Shown: positions 25,134 through 34,376, counted from the stretch's first letter. The stretch: DNA of 64,000 nt from GCA-2862585 sp965661345 (GCA_965661345.1 CBFIDK010000001.1:317653-381652); one strand, 5' to 3'. A program made the numbers and translations. Notes: generated by a model from the sequence alone, not told the origin.

Positions 25134-26467
25134 GAAAAAAAGTAACAATTGCCGGTGCAGGTTTAGTTGGCTCTTTGGAAGCCATTTACCTTTCAAAAAG
25201 AGGTTTTGAAGTTGAGGTTTTTGAACGTAGGCCTGATATGCGTAAAGTAAAGCTAGCTGCTGGTCGCTCAATTAATTTAGCCTTATCCGCAAGAGGATGG
25301 AATGCGCTAAAAAAAGTAGGTATAGATGCTGACGTTAGCAAAATGGCTATTCCAATGTATAAAAGAGTTATGCACGCCGTTGATGGTACGCTAACCGACC
25401 AAGCATATGGACAAGATGGAGAAGCAATCTACTCTGTTTCAAGAGGTGGATTAAACCAGCTATTAATGACTTTAGCAGGAGAGCAAGAAAATGTGAACTT
25501 GCACTTTGACTACCGTTGCTTAGATGTAGATTTAAACACTGCAGAAGCCATTTTTGAAGACAAAAATGGAAATAGAAAAACGGTCAATGCTGATATGATA
25601 ATTGGTGCTGATGGAGCATATTCAGTTATTCGTTCCAAAATGGTCAAGCAAGATCGTTTTCAGTATTCCCAACATTATATCGAACACGGCTACAAAGAGT
25701 TGACAATACCGGCAAATCCAGATGGCTCTCATAAATTGGAAGTCAATGCCTTACACATTTGGCCTAGGGGAAATTATATGCTTATAGCCCTTCCGAATAT
25801 GGATGGGAGTTTCACTTGCACTCTATTTTTTCCTTATGAAGGAGAACATTCTTTTAACAATTTAAAAACAACCGAACAGGTATATGATTTCTTTAAAGAA
25901 GTTTTTCCAGATACACTTGATTTAATTCCAAATTTGGTTGAAGAGTATTTTGAGAACCCAACAGCTTCATTAGCCATTATGCGTTGTGACCCATGGACAG
26001 TTGACGATAAAGTGTTGTTAATTGGCGATGCGGCTCATGCTACCGTACCATTTTATGGGCAAGGAATGAATGCTGGTTTTGAAGGCTGTTTTGTATTAGA
26101 CGAATTGATGGAGAAACATGGGGATGACTTTTTGAACTGTTTTAAAGAATATTCAGAAATTAGAAAGCCAGACGGTGACGGTGTTCAGGATTTGTCCTTG
26201 CATAATTTTATTGTGATGCGCGATAAGACTGCCGATCCTCAATTTTTATTGCAGAAAAAAATAGAACTCCATTTTTCTAAAAAACACCCCGAAAAATGGT
26301 TACCCCTTTATTCAATGGTTTCATTCAGTAATATTAGATATTCTGAAGCATGGAAAATAGGTCAACATCAAGAGGAACTGATGCAAAAAATAATGAGCAT
26401 TCCAAACATTGAGAGCATCTGGGACAGTGAAGAAGTAGAAGAGAAGATGTTAAGCCTAATTGATTGA
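25130..26467 (+). CDS. kmo: Kynurenine 3-monooxygenase
   Basis: FAD-dependent hydroxylase turning kynurenine into 3-hydroxykynurenine with NADPH and O2. The 445-residue protein has the FAD-binding GAGLVGSLEAIYLSKRGFEV at the N-terminus, AGRSINLALSARGW, the D-G motif IIGADGAYSVIRSKM, and LLIGDAAHATVPFYGQGMNA, all characteristic of KMO. It overlaps kynU by 4 bp and the following MFS gene by 4 bp (TTGA), giving a tight operon. Tryptophan dioxygenase, formamidase and 3-hydroxyanthranilate dioxygenase are not in the window. Confidence 0.95.
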   Translation: MRKKVTIAGAGLVGSLEAIYLSKRGFEVEVFERRPDMRKVKLAAGRSINLALSARGWNALKKVGIDADVSKMAIPMYKRVMHAVDGTLTDQAYGQDGEAIYSVSRGGLNQLLMTLAGEQENVNLHFDYRCLDVDLNTAEAIFEDKNGNRKTVNADMIIGADGAYSVIRSKMVKQDRFQYSQHYIEHGYKELTIPANPDGSHKLEVNALHIWPRGNYMLIALPNMDGSFTCTLFFPYEGEHSFNNLKTTEQVYDFFKEVFPDTLDLIPNLVEEYFENPTASLAIMRCDPWTVDDKVLLIGDAAHATVPFYGQGMNAGFEGCFVLDELMEKHGDDFLNCFKEYSEIRKPDGDGVQDLSLHNFIVMRDKTADPQFLLQKKIELHFSKKHPEKWLPLYSMVSFSNIRYSEAWKIGQHQEELMQKIMSIPNIESIWDSEEVEEKMLSLID

Positions 26468-27690
26468 GAAAAGTTCTAAAAGCATATGCCCAATTAGAAG
26501 AACACGTATTGTTCATGATAAAAGCTGAATTTTTTATTCAGCTTATCGGCGCAGCCTTTTTTTTAATACTCAATATTTATCTTGCTAAGTCTGGCTTTAC
26601 AGATCCCGAAATTGCTAATTTCATTTCGTATCGTTTTTTAGCTGTTATGGTATTGGCTTTTCCTCTAGGATTCTATATAAAAGGCAAGCGACTTAAACCT
26701 TTTTTTCTAATAGGAAGTATAGGCGTGCCGCTGGTAGCAATTGCTATGATTTTTGCTATTTCAAAAGGCTACTATTCAATATTACCTGCATTATTTATTT
26801 TCTGGGGTGTTGTTTTTACTAGTTTTCAAGTTAGTAGCCTTCCGTATATTATGAGGAGCACAAAAAAAGAAAATCAATCACATGCTATCTCTCTTAACTA
26901 TGCAACACACAGCTTTGGAACCATCGCGAGCAGCATTATCATTTATTTTTTGGGAGCTATGTTTAGTGAACTCGATGAAGGAATGATTTTGATAGTAATT
27001 TCAGTGATGGGTTTAATTGGAATTTATTATTTGATGCAACTTAAAGAAGAAGATGTAATAAACGAAAAAAAAGGTATTCAGTGGGCATCTTATGATTGGT
27101 GGTTAGTAACCAAAGCTATTGTGCCAACGATTATAATTTCTATTGGAGCAGGATTGACCATCCCTTTCATTAATCTATTTTTCTATCACGACTTTGGTGT
27201 TGACTCATCAGGCTTTGCATTGATTGGTGGGGGAGCAAGTTTATTGGTAGCTACAATGGCACTATTGGTTCCAAAAGTGAAAGATTTACTAGGTTTTAAA
27301 GTAGGCATTACCTTAACTCAGTCCATCGCTGTAATAGCTTTGGTTGCTTTAGCAACTACCGAATTTTTTGTGGAATATTGGTGGGCCTTGCCTTTAGCTA
27401 TTCTGTGTTTTTGGATACGAACGCCTTTAATGAATATGGCAGCCCCAATGACTTCAGAATTGACCATGAATTATGTTGGAAAAAACAATCAGGAAATATT
27501 GAGTGCCATAACGGCCGCAATATGGAGTGGGAGTTGGTATTTTAGCTCTCAAATTTTCAGATTTTTAAAAGGCATGGACTTACCATATGCGTATATTTTT
27601 TATATCACGGCGGGGCTGTATGCTTTTGGGATATTTACCTATTTCCTTCTAATTTTGGATTACGAGAAGCAAAATTGTTTAGAAGATTAA
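26464..27690 (+). CDS. MFS transporter in the kynurenine operon
   Basis: A 408-residue inner-membrane protein with 11-12 predicted helices. The start is probably the TTG at 26464 overlapping the kmo stop, because the upstream residues (YAQLEEHVLFMIKAEFFIQL) look like the normal cytoplasmic lead-in to helix 1. The alternative ATG at 26515 would remove it. The loop GFYIKGKRLKPFF stands in place of the standard MFS loop signature. Position in a kynU-kmo transcript suggests export or import of a kynurenine-pathway metabolite, but this is inference only. Its 3' end overlaps the convergent 143-residue gene by 56 bp. Confidence 0.8.
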   Translation: MRKVLKAYAQLEEHVLFMIKAEFFIQLIGAAFFLILNIYLAKSGFTDPEIANFISYRFLAVMVLAFPLGFYIKGKRLKPFFLIGSIGVPLVAIAMIFAISKGYYSILPALFIFWGVVFTSFQVSSLPYIMRSTKKENQSHAISLNYATHSFGTIASSIIIYFLGAMFSELDEGMILIVISVMGLIGIYYLMQLKEEDVINEKKGIQWASYDWWLVTKAIVPTIIISIGAGLTIPFINLFFYHDFGVDSSGFALIGGGASLLVATMALLVPKVKDLLGFKVGITLTQSIAVIALVALATTEFFVEYWWALPLAILCFWIRTPLMNMAAPMTSELTMNYVGKNNQEILSAITAAIWSGSWYFSSQIFRFLKGMDLPYAYIFYITAGLYAFGIFTYFLLILDYEKQNCLED

Positions 27691-28066
27691 CTATCATTCT
27701 TTTTTGACGCTTTGATAAATTAGCGGTCACTATTTCGTGTTCTCCCTCATTGTTTTCAAAATAGACTGACTTCCAATCTTCTTTAATGTTTGAAATGCAG
27801 TCAATATTCGCTTCTTGAATTTCTTTATCAATATCTAGCTTCCAAGTAATTTTTTGAGTGTTATACTTAAAAAAGATTTTTTTTAAATTAAAAATACTGT
27901 TTGAATACCCACCAAAAAAACCACAGAGCAATCCTATAAAAACCGATACGTCAATGTAAGATTCAAAGGTTTTAAAAATAAAAACATCCAATAGGAAATA
28001 AATAAAGATTAGCAGAAAAATACCAAAACGTATTTTTATAGCACTATAAAGGGGTAGTGTTTTCAT
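27635..28066 (-). CDS. Hypothetical membrane protein (143 residues)
   Basis: Two predicted helices near residues 14-31 and 38-54 are followed by a soluble domain of about 85 residues with a beta-like pattern (FKYNTQKITWKLDID, WKSVYFENNEGEHEI) and a basic tail (SKRQKRMIVNLLNN). The layout, a short two-helix anchor plus a small beta domain, is also seen in the 163-residue protein at 40568-41059. The last 18 codons overlap the convergent MFS gene. No family is recognised. Confidence 0.68.
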   Translation of the reverse strand: MKTLPLYSAIKIRFGIFLLIFIYFLLDVFIFKTFESYIDVSVFIGLLCGFFGGYSNSIFNLKKIFFKYNTQKITWKLDIDKEIQEANIDCISNIKEDWKSVYFENNEGEHEIVTANLSKRQKRMIVNLLNNFASRNPKLEGNR

Positions 28067-28099
28067 GAGCTTTTTAATTAATTTATGATAATGTAGTGA

Positions 28100-28741
28100 T
28101 TATTTCAGAAAAGGGTTGTTTGCTTTTTCATATCCAATTGTGGTGCTTGGTCCATGACCGCAAAACACTTTTGTAGTTTCATCCAATGGCAACAACTTAT
28201 CTTTTATACTACTAATGAGGGTGTCATAGTCGCCTCCAGGGAGGTCTGTTCGTCCAATGCTCAGTTGAAAAAGGACATCACCACCAATTATAAATTTTTC
28301 CTCTTTGGAATGAAGAACTATATGGCCTGGAGCATGTCCTGGCGTGAATAAAATATCTAGGCTACTGTTGCCAAAATTAATTGTGTCGCCTTCTTTTAGG
28401 AATGTTTTTGGCTCTGGACTTTCTTCATAATTATGAAATCCATACAGCTGACAATACTCTTTTACGGAATGTAGTGTAGGTAAGTCTAATTCATGTATTT
28501 CTAGATCTACGTTCCATTTTTCGGACACAAATCGATTGCCAAGAACATGGTCAATATGGCAATGGGTGTTTATCAGTTTAACAGCTTTAAGGTCATTGTC
28601 TGCTATAAATTTTTCAAGTTGTAGTTGTTCACTTTGCTCATAACACCCAGGGTCTATTATGATACATTGTTTACTTTCATCAAAAATAACGTAAGTATTT
28701 TCTTGGAAACCATTGAAGGTAAAGGATTGTACTTTTATCAT
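28100..28741 (-). CDS. MBL-fold metallo-hydrolase (glyoxalase II-like)
   Basis: A 213-residue metallo-beta-lactamase fold protein of the YcbL/glyoxalase II group, likely a thioester or similar hydrolase. The dinuclear metal site is intact: H-C-H-I-D-H at 60-65 (NTHCHIDHVLGN), then GHAPGHIVLHS, GGDVLF and FCGHGPSTTIG. True glyoxalase II is longer (about 250) with a C-terminal glutathione-binding domain, absent here. The gene is divergent from the TauE/SafE gene; its -7 box ends four bases before the ATG. Confidence 0.9.
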   Translation of the reverse strand: MIKVQSFTFNGFQENTYVIFDESKQCIIIDPGCYEQSEQLQLEKFIADNDLKAVKLINTHCHIDHVLGNRFVSEKWNVDLEIHELDLPTLHSVKEYCQLYGFHNYEESPEPKTFLKEGDTINFGNSSLDILFTPGHAPGHIVLHSKEEKFIIGGDVLFQLSIGRTDLPGGDYDTLISSIKDKLLPLDETTKVFCGHGPSTTIGYEKANNPFLK

Positions 28742-28745
28742 TGGG

Positions 28746-28753
28746 CAAAGATA
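28746..28753 (-). promoter_or_regulatory. Promoter of the MBL hydrolase gene (TATCTTTG with TTG)
   Basis: TATCTTTG on the minus strand with a TTG at 28774-28776, a 20-base spacer, matching the full Bacteroidota promoter consensus. The box ends four bases before the start codon, predicting a leaderless transcript. Confidence 0.65.
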
Positions 28754-28765
28754 TTTTGAATTACA

Positions 28766-28773
28766 TATCTTCG
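28766..28773 (+). promoter_or_regulatory. -7-like promoter box of the TauE/SafE gene (TATCTTCG)
   Basis: One mismatch from TAnnTTTG, with TTG at 28741-28743 (22-base spacer), 15 bases before the ATG at 28789. It supports that start over an upstream TTG at 28741. Confidence 0.5.
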
Positions 28774-28788
28774 CAAGGAAATTATACT

Positions 28789-29157
28789 ATGTCTTTTACA
28801 ACATTACTTTTACTAGTATTAATAGGTCTTTGCGCAGGACTTCTCAGCGGATTTGTTGGCGTTGGTGGTGGTATAATCATTATTCCATTATTAATGCTAC
28901 TAGTGGGTATGGGTCAACATAACGCGCAAGGAACAAGTTTGGCAGTAATGTTGCCCCCAATAGGAATTTTAGCAGCATGGAATTACCACAAAGAAGGATT
29001 TGTAAATTGGAAATATGCTGTAATTATTTCATTGGCATTTATAATTGGAGGTTATTTCAGTTCTAAATGGGCTGTAACTGTAGATACGAAGACTTTAAAA
29101 AAGGTGTTTGGTTTAATACTTTTATTAGGAGGACTAAAACTTATCTTGTCAAAATGA
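28789..29157 (+). CDS. TauE/SafE family permease, half-size
   Basis: A 122-residue membrane protein with about four helices. It carries the TauE/SafE repeat motif GLLSGFVGVGGGIIIIPLL near the N-terminus and a second helix pair ending LKKVFGLILLLGGLKLI. Standard TauE/SafE permeases have two such repeats in about 250 residues; this is one repeat and would need to dimerise. Known relatives export sulfite, sulfoacetate or similar anions; the substrate here is unknown. Its stop overlaps the start of the M20 amidohydrolase (ATGA). Confidence 0.85.
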   Translation: MSFTTLLLLVLIGLCAGLLSGFVGVGGGIIIIPLLMLLVGMGQHNAQGTSLAVMLPPIGILAAWNYHKEGFVNWKYAVIISLAFIIGGYFSSKWAVTVDTKTLKKVFGLILLLGGLKLILSK

Positions 29158-30329
29158 GACAACTAAAAGCCCAAATATTAGATTTAGCACAACAGTACTT
29201 TGATGATACTGTACAGCTTCGCAGGGCGTTGCACAAAAACCCAGAGCTTTCTTTCAAAGAGTATGAAACCTCTAAATTTATTCAAGAAAAATTATCCGAG
29301 TATAACATTCCATTTGAGTCAGGTATTGTAGAAACTGGCATTATCGCTTTGATTAAAGGTATAAATCCTGATTCAAGATGCATTGCTCTTCGTGCAGATA
29401 TTGACGCCTTACCCATTAATGAGTTGAATGACGTGAGTTATGCCTCAAAAAATGAAGGCGTTATGCACGCTTGTGGTCATGATTTTCACACCGCCTCATT
29501 GTTGGGTGTTGCACGAATCTTAAACGAATTGAAAGACCACTGGGAAGGGAGTATAAAACTCATTTTTCAGCCAGGTGAAGAAAAATTGCCAGGGGGAGCA
29601 TCACTTATGATTGAACAAGGAGTTTTGGAAAACCCTAAGGTTGAGAAAATTATTGGTCAACACGTTTCTCCAGAATTAGACTGTGGCACAATAGGAATGA
29701 AAGGGGGTATGTTTATGGCTTCAGCCGATGAAATATATATTGATGTAATTGGTAAAGGTGGTCATGCGGCTATTCCAGAAGGACGAATTAATCCTTTGCT
29801 CATTGCTGCTAGATTAATTACAAATCTTTATGAAAGATTTGATAGTGTTTCTGATACTCCATCAGTTTTGTCAATAGGGGTAATTGAAGGCGGAAGTGCT
29901 GGAAATATAATTCCAGAAACAGTAAGTATGCAAGGAACATTTAGAGCAATGGACGAAAATTGGAGAGCCGAGGCCCATCAAATAATAGAAAATATTTGTC
30001 TAAAGACGGCTAAAGATATGGGTGGCGAATGTGTTCTCGAAATCCGAAAAGGCTATCCCTTTTTAAAAAATGATGTCCACTTTACAGAGCATTGTTTTAG
30101 GCAAGCGTCAGAGCTGATGGGCAATCAAAGTGTGATAAAAATTCCAAAACGGATGACTGCCGAAGACTTTGCCTATTATTCACATCATGTTCCTTCGTGT
30201 TTTTACAGAATAGGTGTAGGTGAAAAAAATGGAGAAAGAAGGTATTTGCACAATCCGAACTTTGATGTTGATGAAAAAGCTTTACAACATAGCGTTGGGC
30301 TTATGAGTTGGCTTGCGATAACAGCTTAG
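29154..30329 (+). CDS. M20-family amidohydrolase (N-acyl amino acid or hippurate hydrolase-like)
   Basis: A 391-residue M20D metallopeptidase-like amidohydrolase. It shows the N-terminal RRALHKNPELSFKEYETSKF, the metal-binding MHACGHDFHTASLLGVARI and FQPGEEKLPGGASLMIEQGV, and a dimerisation domain starting near GGHAAIPEGRINPL. These match enzymes that remove acyl groups from amino acids, such as hippurate, indole-acetyl or N-acetyl amino acids. The start at 29154 overlaps the TauE/SafE stop, so it is translated with a possible anion permease. Its stop overlaps that of recQ (TTAG). Confidence 0.92.
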   Translation: MRQLKAQILDLAQQYFDDTVQLRRALHKNPELSFKEYETSKFIQEKLSEYNIPFESGIVETGIIALIKGINPDSRCIALRADIDALPINELNDVSYASKNEGVMHACGHDFHTASLLGVARILNELKDHWEGSIKLIFQPGEEKLPGGASLMIEQGVLENPKVEKIIGQHVSPELDCGTIGMKGGMFMASADEIYIDVIGKGGHAAIPEGRINPLLIAARLITNLYERFDSVSDTPSVLSIGVIEGGSAGNIIPETVSMQGTFRAMDENWRAEAHQIIENICLKTAKDMGGECVLEIRKGYPFLKNDVHFTEHCFRQASELMGNQSVIKIPKRMTAEDFAYYSHHVPSCFYRIGVGEKNGERRYLHNPNFDVDEKALQHSVGLMSWLAITA

Positions 30330-32515
30330 TTGGCAACGTCAGAAATAAATTTAATTCGGAATAATCTCAATTCTTCGTCTGTATATTCATCTTCCTCGAA
30401 CTCATTTCTAGCCTCATTAAATGTTGCTTCTTCAGAGTTTTTAAAGAAATCGATTAGCTCTTCCTCTTGATATTCATCGATAATTTCGTCGAGGTAATAA
30501 TTTAGATTAATTTTTGTGCCTGACTCAACAATTGTTTCAATTTCAGAAATAAGATCCTCAACAGTTAGACCTTTTGCTGAAGCGATATCTTCAATTGGTA
30601 ATTTTCTGTCTATGCTTTGAATGATGTAAACTTTATTACTAGACTGCTTAGCTATAGTTTTAATAACCATGTCTTCTGGTCTAATGATGTCGTTTTCTTC
30701 AACGTATTCTTTAATAAATTCCAAAAACGGTTTTCCAAATTTATTGGCTTTTCCTTGTCCAACGCCATGAATTTGGCTCAATTCCTCGATGGTTATGGGG
30801 TACTGATTAGCCATGTCAATAAGAGACGCTTCAGAAAAAATTATGTTTGGTGGAAGCCCTTTAGACTTCGCGAATTTTTTCCTGAGTTCTTTCAAGTTTT
30901 TGTAAAGCATAGTGTCAGCAGCAGCGGATTTTTGGTTGCTACTGTAGGCATTTTTAGAGTTGATAGCGTCATAATCGTGATCTTCTGTAAACAATACTTC
31001 GTACGATTCTTTCAAGAACTCATTTCCTTTTTCAGAAATTTTAAGAATTCCATAGCTTTCAATTTCCTTTACAAGAAGTCCCTTAACTAAAGACTGACGA
31101 ATAACTGCATGCCAAAATCCTTTAGATTTATGCTTGCCTTTACCGTATTCTACTAGCCCTTCTGATTTATGTTGTTTGATTAATGAATTGCTTTCTCCTA
31201 CAAGAACTTTTACCATTTCTTTTGCTTTAAGTCTTTCGTTCACGGCTAAGACACATTCTAGTAACTGAGTTATGTAATCTTGGCCGTTAAATTTTGGTTT
31301 TGGATGTCGGCAATTATCACACATTTCATTGCAATTTGCCTCGTCAAACGATTCGCCAAAATAATGAAGGATGTATTTTCTTCTACATATTGAAGTCTCT
31401 GCAAAAGAGATGGTTTCCAGAATAAGTTGACGCCCAATTTCTTGTTCAGCTACTGGTTTTCCTTGTAAAAATTTTTCGAGTTTTTCAATATCGTTATAGC
31501 TGTAAAAAGTGACGCAATTTCCTTCGCCACCATCACGTCCTGCTCTTCCTGTTTCTTGATAATAACTCTCTAAACTTTTAGGGATATCATGGTGAATAAC
31601 GTAGCGAATATCGGGTTTGTCTATACCCATTCCAAAGGCGATAGTAGCTACTATTACATCTACATCTTCCATAAGGAAAGCATCTTGATGCTTAACACGT
31701 GTTTTGTTTTCAAGACCAGCATGATAGGGGAGAGCATTAATGCCATTAACCTGAAGAGTTTCGGCAATTTCCTCAACTTTTTTTCTGCTTAAGCAGTATA
31801 CAATTCCAGATTTCCCTTCGTTTTGTTTGATGTATTTTATGATTTCTTTTTCAACATCAATTTTTGGTCTAATATCATAATAAAGGTTGTCTCTATTAAA
31901 AGAGTCAAAGAATACTGGGCAGTCGGTAATTCCCAGATTTTTTTGAATATCTTCTCTAACCTTAGTCGTGGCAGTAGCAGTAAGGGCAATAATTGGAGCA
32001 CGACCAATATTTTCTATAATTTTCTTAAGATTTCGGTATTCAGGTCTAAAGTCATGACCCCATTCAGAAATACAATGCGCTTCGTCTATGGCATAGAAAG
32101 AGATTTTTTTATCTTTCAGAAAGTCAATATTTTCTTGTTTAGTAAGTGATTCAGGAGCGACATAAAGCAGTTTGGTTTTACCGCTTTCAACGTCTTCTTT
32201 GACTATAGTTACATCTTTTTTTGACAGAGATGAATTAAGCACGTGGGCTATAGAATCACTATCATTAAATCCTCTTATAGCATCGACTTGATTTTTCATT
32301 AATGCAATGAGGGGAGAAATGACAACCGCACACCCGTCACTTATTAAGGCAGGAAGTTGGTAACACATTGATTTACCACCACCAGTTGGCATAATAACAA
32401 AAGCGTCATTGCCATCCAGTGTGTTTTGAATGATGGTTTCTTGTTGGCTTTTAAATCGGTTGAATCCAAAATATTTTTGAAGTTCATCCGTAAGAGATGT
32501 AATCTGTAGAGTCAT
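30326..32515 (-). CDS. recQ: ATP-dependent DNA helicase RecQ
   Basis: A 3'-5' DNA helicase for recombination and fork repair. The 729-residue protein has Walker A MPTGGGKSM at 42-50, the DEAH box YAIDEAHCISEWGHDFRPEY, motif VI YYQETGRAGRDG, the RecQ-Ct zinc site with Cys in CRRKYILHYFG and CNEMCDNC, and an HRDC domain (from LRKKFAKSKGLPPNIIFS). Beyond HRDC it carries about 110 extra residues, a helical segment resembling HTH_40 (IEDIASAKGLTVEDLISEIE) and a very acidic tail (EDEYTDEELRLF). Typical RecQ is about 600-610 residues; the extension is known in other Bacteroidota. Confidence 0.96.
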   Translation of the reverse strand: MTLQITSLTDELQKYFGFNRFKSQQETIIQNTLDGNDAFVIMPTGGGKSMCYQLPALISDGCAVVISPLIALMKNQVDAIRGFNDSDSIAHVLNSSLSKKDVTIVKEDVESGKTKLLYVAPESLTKQENIDFLKDKKISFYAIDEAHCISEWGHDFRPEYRNLKKIIENIGRAPIIALTATATTKVREDIQKNLGITDCPVFFDSFNRDNLYYDIRPKIDVEKEIIKYIKQNEGKSGIVYCLSRKKVEEIAETLQVNGINALPYHAGLENKTRVKHQDAFLMEDVDVIVATIAFGMGIDKPDIRYVIHHDIPKSLESYYQETGRAGRDGGEGNCVTFYSYNDIEKLEKFLQGKPVAEQEIGRQLILETISFAETSICRRKYILHYFGESFDEANCNEMCDNCRHPKPKFNGQDYITQLLECVLAVNERLKAKEMVKVLVGESNSLIKQHKSEGLVEYGKGKHKSKGFWHAVIRQSLVKGLLVKEIESYGILKISEKGNEFLKESYEVLFTEDHDYDAINSKNAYSSNQKSAAADTMLYKNLKELRKKFAKSKGLPPNIIFSEASLIDMANQYPITIEELSQIHGVGQGKANKFGKPFLEFIKEYVEENDIIRPEDMVIKTIAKQSSNKVYIIQSIDRKLPIEDIASAKGLTVEDLISEIETIVESGTKINLNYYLDEIIDEYQEEELIDFFKNSEEATFNEARNEFEEDEYTDEELRLFRIKFISDVAN

Positions 32516-32531
32516 TTAATAATAATCAAGC

Positions 32532-32548
32532 TAAATTTGATACTTTTG
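32532..32548 (+). promoter_or_regulatory. Two -7 promoter boxes upstream of kdsD
   Basis: TAAATTTG at 32532-32539 and TACTTTTG at 32541-32548 sit almost back to back, about 60-70 bases before the kdsD start. Either could drive the kdsD-tatC-lptB operon. The downstream leader of roughly 55 bases has no obvious hairpin. Confidence 0.5.
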
Positions 32549-32607
32549 CTTAAAAGTAATCCCCTCTAAAATTAGAGAATTTATTTTATTAAATCAAATT
32601 TAGTCTA

Positions 32608-33576
32608 TTGAAATCAATTAATGAAATAAAATCTATTGCAAAATCAACAATCGATTTAGAAGGTAAATCCATTCTTAAATTACTTGAATTTATTGATGAT
32701 AATTTTGGAATAATTGTGCAGGAGATTTTAAAGTCTAATGGTCGATTAATAGTAACAGGGATTGGTAAAAGTGCAAATATTGCTCAAAAAATAGTCTCCA
32801 CATTCAATTCGACAGGTCAGCCGTCAGTATTTATGCATGCAGCAGACGCAATGCACGGCGATTTGGGAAATATTCAAGCAGATGATATTGTTGTGTGTAT
32901 TTCTAAAAGTGGATCAACCTCTGAAATAAAGACCTTAATTCCTCTTCTTAAAGGAATGGGAAATTCTATAATTGCAATCACTGGAAATGCTGATTCGTAC
33001 CTTTCTCAACACTCTGATTGGACGATACTTTCTAAAGTTGAAAAAGAGGCTTGTCCTAATAACCTTGCCCCAACAACAAGTACGACAGCTCAGTTAGTCA
33101 TTGGTGATGCCTTGGCTGTTTGTTTATTGGAGTGCAGAAATTTTTCTGATAAAGATTTTGCTAAGTATCATCCAGGAGGTTCATTAGGTAAAAAACTATT
33201 TTTAAAAGTCGACGATTTATGTACTGACAAATCGATTCCCTGTGTTGGTCAAAATGAAACCATTAAAAATGTAATTATTGAAATTTCTAATAAACGATTA
33301 GGTGCAACTGCTGTCATTGAAGACGGTCGACTGTTTGGAATAATTACTGATGGAGATATAAGAAGAATGCTTGAAAATGAGGGTTCTGATTGGAGTACCC
33401 TTAAGGCTAAAGACATTATGTGTAAAACTCCAAAAACCATTCAGTTTGATGAATTAGCTGCCAAGGCTCTTACTATTATGGAGGACAATAATATTTCACA
33501 ACTAATAGTTTGTAAGGGTGAAAAATATCATGGAATAGTGCATCTTCACGATATATTAAAAGAAGGTATTTTGTAA
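32608..33576 (+). CDS. kdsD: Arabinose-5-phosphate isomerase (KpsF/GutQ family)
   Basis: Converts ribulose-5-phosphate to arabinose-5-phosphate, the first step of KDO synthesis for LPS. The 322-residue protein has an N-terminal SIS domain (VTGIGKSANIAQKIVSTFNS, HGDLGNIQADDIVVCISKSG, APTTSTTAQLVIGDALA) and two C-terminal CBS domains (about 205-322). The only suitable start is TTG at 32608, as no in-frame ATG occurs before residue 80. Its TAA overlaps the tatC ATG (TAATG), and lptB follows, linking KDO production to LPS export. Confidence 0.95.
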   Translation: MKSINEIKSIAKSTIDLEGKSILKLLEFIDDNFGIIVQEILKSNGRLIVTGIGKSANIAQKIVSTFNSTGQPSVFMHAADAMHGDLGNIQADDIVVCISKSGSTSEIKTLIPLLKGMGNSIIAITGNADSYLSQHSDWTILSKVEKEACPNNLAPTTSTTAQLVIGDALAVCLLECRNFSDKDFAKYHPGGSLGKKLFLKVDDLCTDKSIPCVGQNETIKNVIIEISNKRLGATAVIEDGRLFGIITDGDIRRMLENEGSDWSTLKAKDIMCKTPKTIQFDELAAKALTIMEDNNISQLIVCKGEKYHGIVHLHDILKEGIL

Positions 33577-34376
33577 TGAAAAAAATCGGAGAGGAGAAGG
33601 AACATTCTTTTTTAGACCACTTGGAGATTTTAAGATGGCACCTTATTAGAAGTGCTGCGGCTATCTTAGTATTCACTACTTTGGCATTTATTTTTCCAGA
33701 ATTTTTATTTGACAGAATAATTTTGGCTTCAAAAAGTCCTGATTTCCCAACCTATAAATTTTTCTGTTGGCTTTCTGAAACGCTAAACTTCGGAGAAGCA
33801 TTGTGTATAAAAGAGGCTCCATTTGAATTAATGAACATCACAATGTCAGGCCAGTTTAGTACTCACATAGTTTCTTCTTTGGTTGCCGGTTTTGTGTGTG
33901 CGTTTCCATATGTGTTTTGGGAAATATGGCGATTTGTAAAACCTGCTTTACATGGAGACGAAAAAAAATACTCAAGAGGGATTGTTTTTTATACCTCATT
34001 ACTTTTCATTCTTGGTGTGCTTTTCGGTTATTTTGCAGTTGCCCCATTATCGGTTCAATTTCTTGGAAACTACCAAGTGAGTTCTCAAGTGGCAAATCAG
34101 ATTAATCTAAACTCATTTATTTCAACAGTAACGACCGTTTGTTTAGCAAATGGGATAGTATTCTTATTGCCAATTTTAGTATACTTTTTGAGTAAATTAG
34201 GCTTAATTTCACCTGCCTTTTTGAGGCAATACAGAAGACACTCCTTGGTAGTACTTATGATATTAGCAGCCATCATAACACCACCAGATATAATGAGTTT
34301 AATTTTAGTGACATTCCCACTCATGCTTTTGTATGAATTAAGCATTAAGATATCTGCAAAATTTGAAGATAAATAA
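33576..34376 (+). CDS. tatC: Sec-independent protein translocase TatC
   Basis: Inner-membrane receptor of the twin-arginine pathway, which exports folded proteins. The 266-residue protein shows the conserved N-terminus SFLDHLEILRWHLIRSAAAI and the strongly conserved FPYVFWEIWRFVKPALHGDE, with six predicted helices. tatA and tatB homologues are not adjacent. It overlaps kdsD by one base at its start and lptB by one base at its end, so it sits inside an LPS-biogenesis operon. Confidence 0.96.
   Translation: MKKIGEEKEHSFLDHLEILRWHLIRSAAAILVFTTLAFIFPEFLFDRIILASKSPDFPTYKFFCWLSETLNFGEALCIKEAPFELMNITMSGQFSTHIVSSLVAGFVCAFPYVFWEIWRFVKPALHGDEKKYSRGIVFYTSLLFILGVLFGYFAVAPLSVQFLGNYQVSSQVANQINLNSFISTVTTVCLANGIVFLLPILVYFLSKLGLISPAFLRQYRRHSLVVLMILAAIITPPDIMSLILVTFPLMLLYELSIKISAKFEDK

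Noticed and set aside
30617..31090. 157-codon open frame on the plus strand inside recQ
   Set aside because: It is antisense to conserved RecQ coding sequence, has no recognisable domain, and has a Phe/Asn-rich composition expected from reading AT-rich DNA backwards.
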